In this document: positions 63,556 to 64,000 of the stretch, in pieces | Position numbering within the stretch: position 1 is the stretch's first letter | Layout of the letters: each line of letters starts with the position of its first letter | From: Nitrospirota bacterium | Lineage (GTDB): Bacteria > Nitrospinota_A > UBA7883 | Length of the DNA: 64,000 nt | Direction: 5' to 3' | Assembly: GCA_024275315.1 (NCBI GenBank) | Contig: JAJRZK010000003.1 | Location: forward strand, 62,001-126,000 | Notes under the pieces: generated by a model | Databases searched by the model: none | The model's input: the letters and a program-made list of their open reading frames with translations, nothing else | What the model was told of the DNA's origin: nothing | Program-made: the position numbers and the translations under genes

Positions 63556-64000
63556 TCACCCATCACCGGCGTGGCACAGGGCCGCCACCAGGATTCGGGC
63601 CGGGCGGGCCGTGTTGATGACTTTTACGCATTCATTTATCGTTGCGCCGGTGGTGTATATGTCATCGAAAAGGATTACGTCCCTGCCGCGAAGTTTTTGA
63701 GGATCGTACGGTTTAAAGGCTCCCTTTACGTTTTTTCGCCTCTCCTTTTCCTTCAGACCAAACTGGGGGGCGGTGTTTTTCACCCGTCTTATGGACCCTT
63801 CAGCCACTTCCAGCCTTGTCCATTTCCCGAACCAGCGGGCCAGCAGATAGGTCGGATTGTAGCCTCGCAGCAAAAGTTTCCGGCGGGCGAGCGGCACCGG
63901 AACTATGACCGCTTCGGGTTTCGTATCCAGCCAGGGGACGAGCGTATCCCTGCCGAGCATGGCCAGCGGCCTGGCCAGATATGGACTGCCGGAAAACTTT
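63556..64000 (-). CDS. comF: ComF-family phosphoribosyltransferase (5' end cut by window)
   Basis: The frame is open to the window edge; 148 residues are visible of a usual 220-250. The PRPP-binding motif VILFDDIYTTGATINEC is clear, and the upstream segment LLLRGYNPTYLLARWF is typical of ComF. The N-terminal zinc-finger part would lie outside. In naturally competent bacteria ComF helps DNA uptake; elsewhere its role is uncertain. Confidence 0.88.
   Translation of the reverse strand, partial: KFSGSPYLARPLAMLGRDTLVPWLDTKPEAVIVPVPLARRKLLLRGYNPTYLLARWFGKWTRLEVAEGSIRRVKNTAPQFGLKEKERRKNVKGAFKPYDPQKLRGRDVILFDDIYTTGATINECVKVINTARPARILVAALCHAGDG

Overview
The window is a 64 kb piece of a Gram-negative bacterial chromosome with a moderately high GC content. 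It carries 61 recognisable protein genes and no rRNA, tRNA, CRISPR array, transposase or phage genes that I can see. The Gram-negative cell type is clear from the FadL-type porin, two further outer-membrane barrels, a LapA/LapB-type assembly protein, two-subunit-type glycyl-tRNA synthetase beta chain and a periplasmic heme-type chemoreceptor. The mix of TrmFO, KamA-like and spore-photoproduct-lyase-like radical SAM proteins, DUF1858, LarA and orphan OadB/OadG suggests a deltaproteobacterial or Nitrospinota-like lineage. That placement is an inference from gene content only. Nearly all of the DNA is coding and most genes sit in tight, often overlapping operons.

Layout. 1-8.0 kb: a truncated CaCA-family antiporter, a KamA-like radical SAM protein, a c-type-heme chemoreceptor, a DMT exporter, a cyclic-nucleotide-binding protein, and beta and gamma subunits of a sodium-pumping decarboxylase without an alpha subunit. 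8.2-13 kb: a calcium-loop lipoprotein built from a recent internal duplication, an SH3/M48-protease pair, DUF1858, ribosomal L28, a GNAT and a FetAB-type ABC pair. 13-24 kb: one long same-strand block of DnaJ-HEAT, ParB-like, SPL-like radical SAM, glnE, dprA, topA and trmFO. 24-34 kb: Ni/Co transporter, RNase HI, two barrels, recJ-dacB, a six-TM potassium channel with RCK domain, LarA and an orphan OppF ATPase. 34-45.5 kb: fadL, a hydrolase, trpG-trpD-proB, an HD-GYP regulator, proA-nadD-rsfS-dksA and a LapA-LapB fusion. 45.6-56.5 kb: glyS (frameshifted), ppdK, ribD-ribE-ribBA-ribH-nusB, a phosphoesterase and holA. 56.6-64 kb: rpsT, the gap-pgk-tpiA glycolytic operon, a 56-residue unknown protein, a MacA-like adaptor with its ATPase but no permease, argG and a truncated comF.

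How the genes fit together. Several complete functional modules are present: riboflavin synthesis from ribD to ribH, proline synthesis steps 1 and 2, lower glycolysis/gluconeogenesis with PPDK, and a DNA-maintenance cluster. Several others are strikingly incomplete locally (OadBG without OadA, LarA without LarBCE, OppF without permeases, MacA-type adaptor and ATPase without MacB membrane domain, trpG without trpE, glyS without glyQ), so partners must lie elsewhere if they exist.

The points most worth a second look are: trmFO, whose reading frame has a good ribosome-binding site but only an ATC codon where the start should be; glyS, broken at a run of nine G; the DnaJ-HEAT/ParB-like/SPL-like gene trio; the chemoreceptor with a CXXCH heme module set inside a PilJ/NarX-type sensor; and the one-piece LapA-LapB protein.
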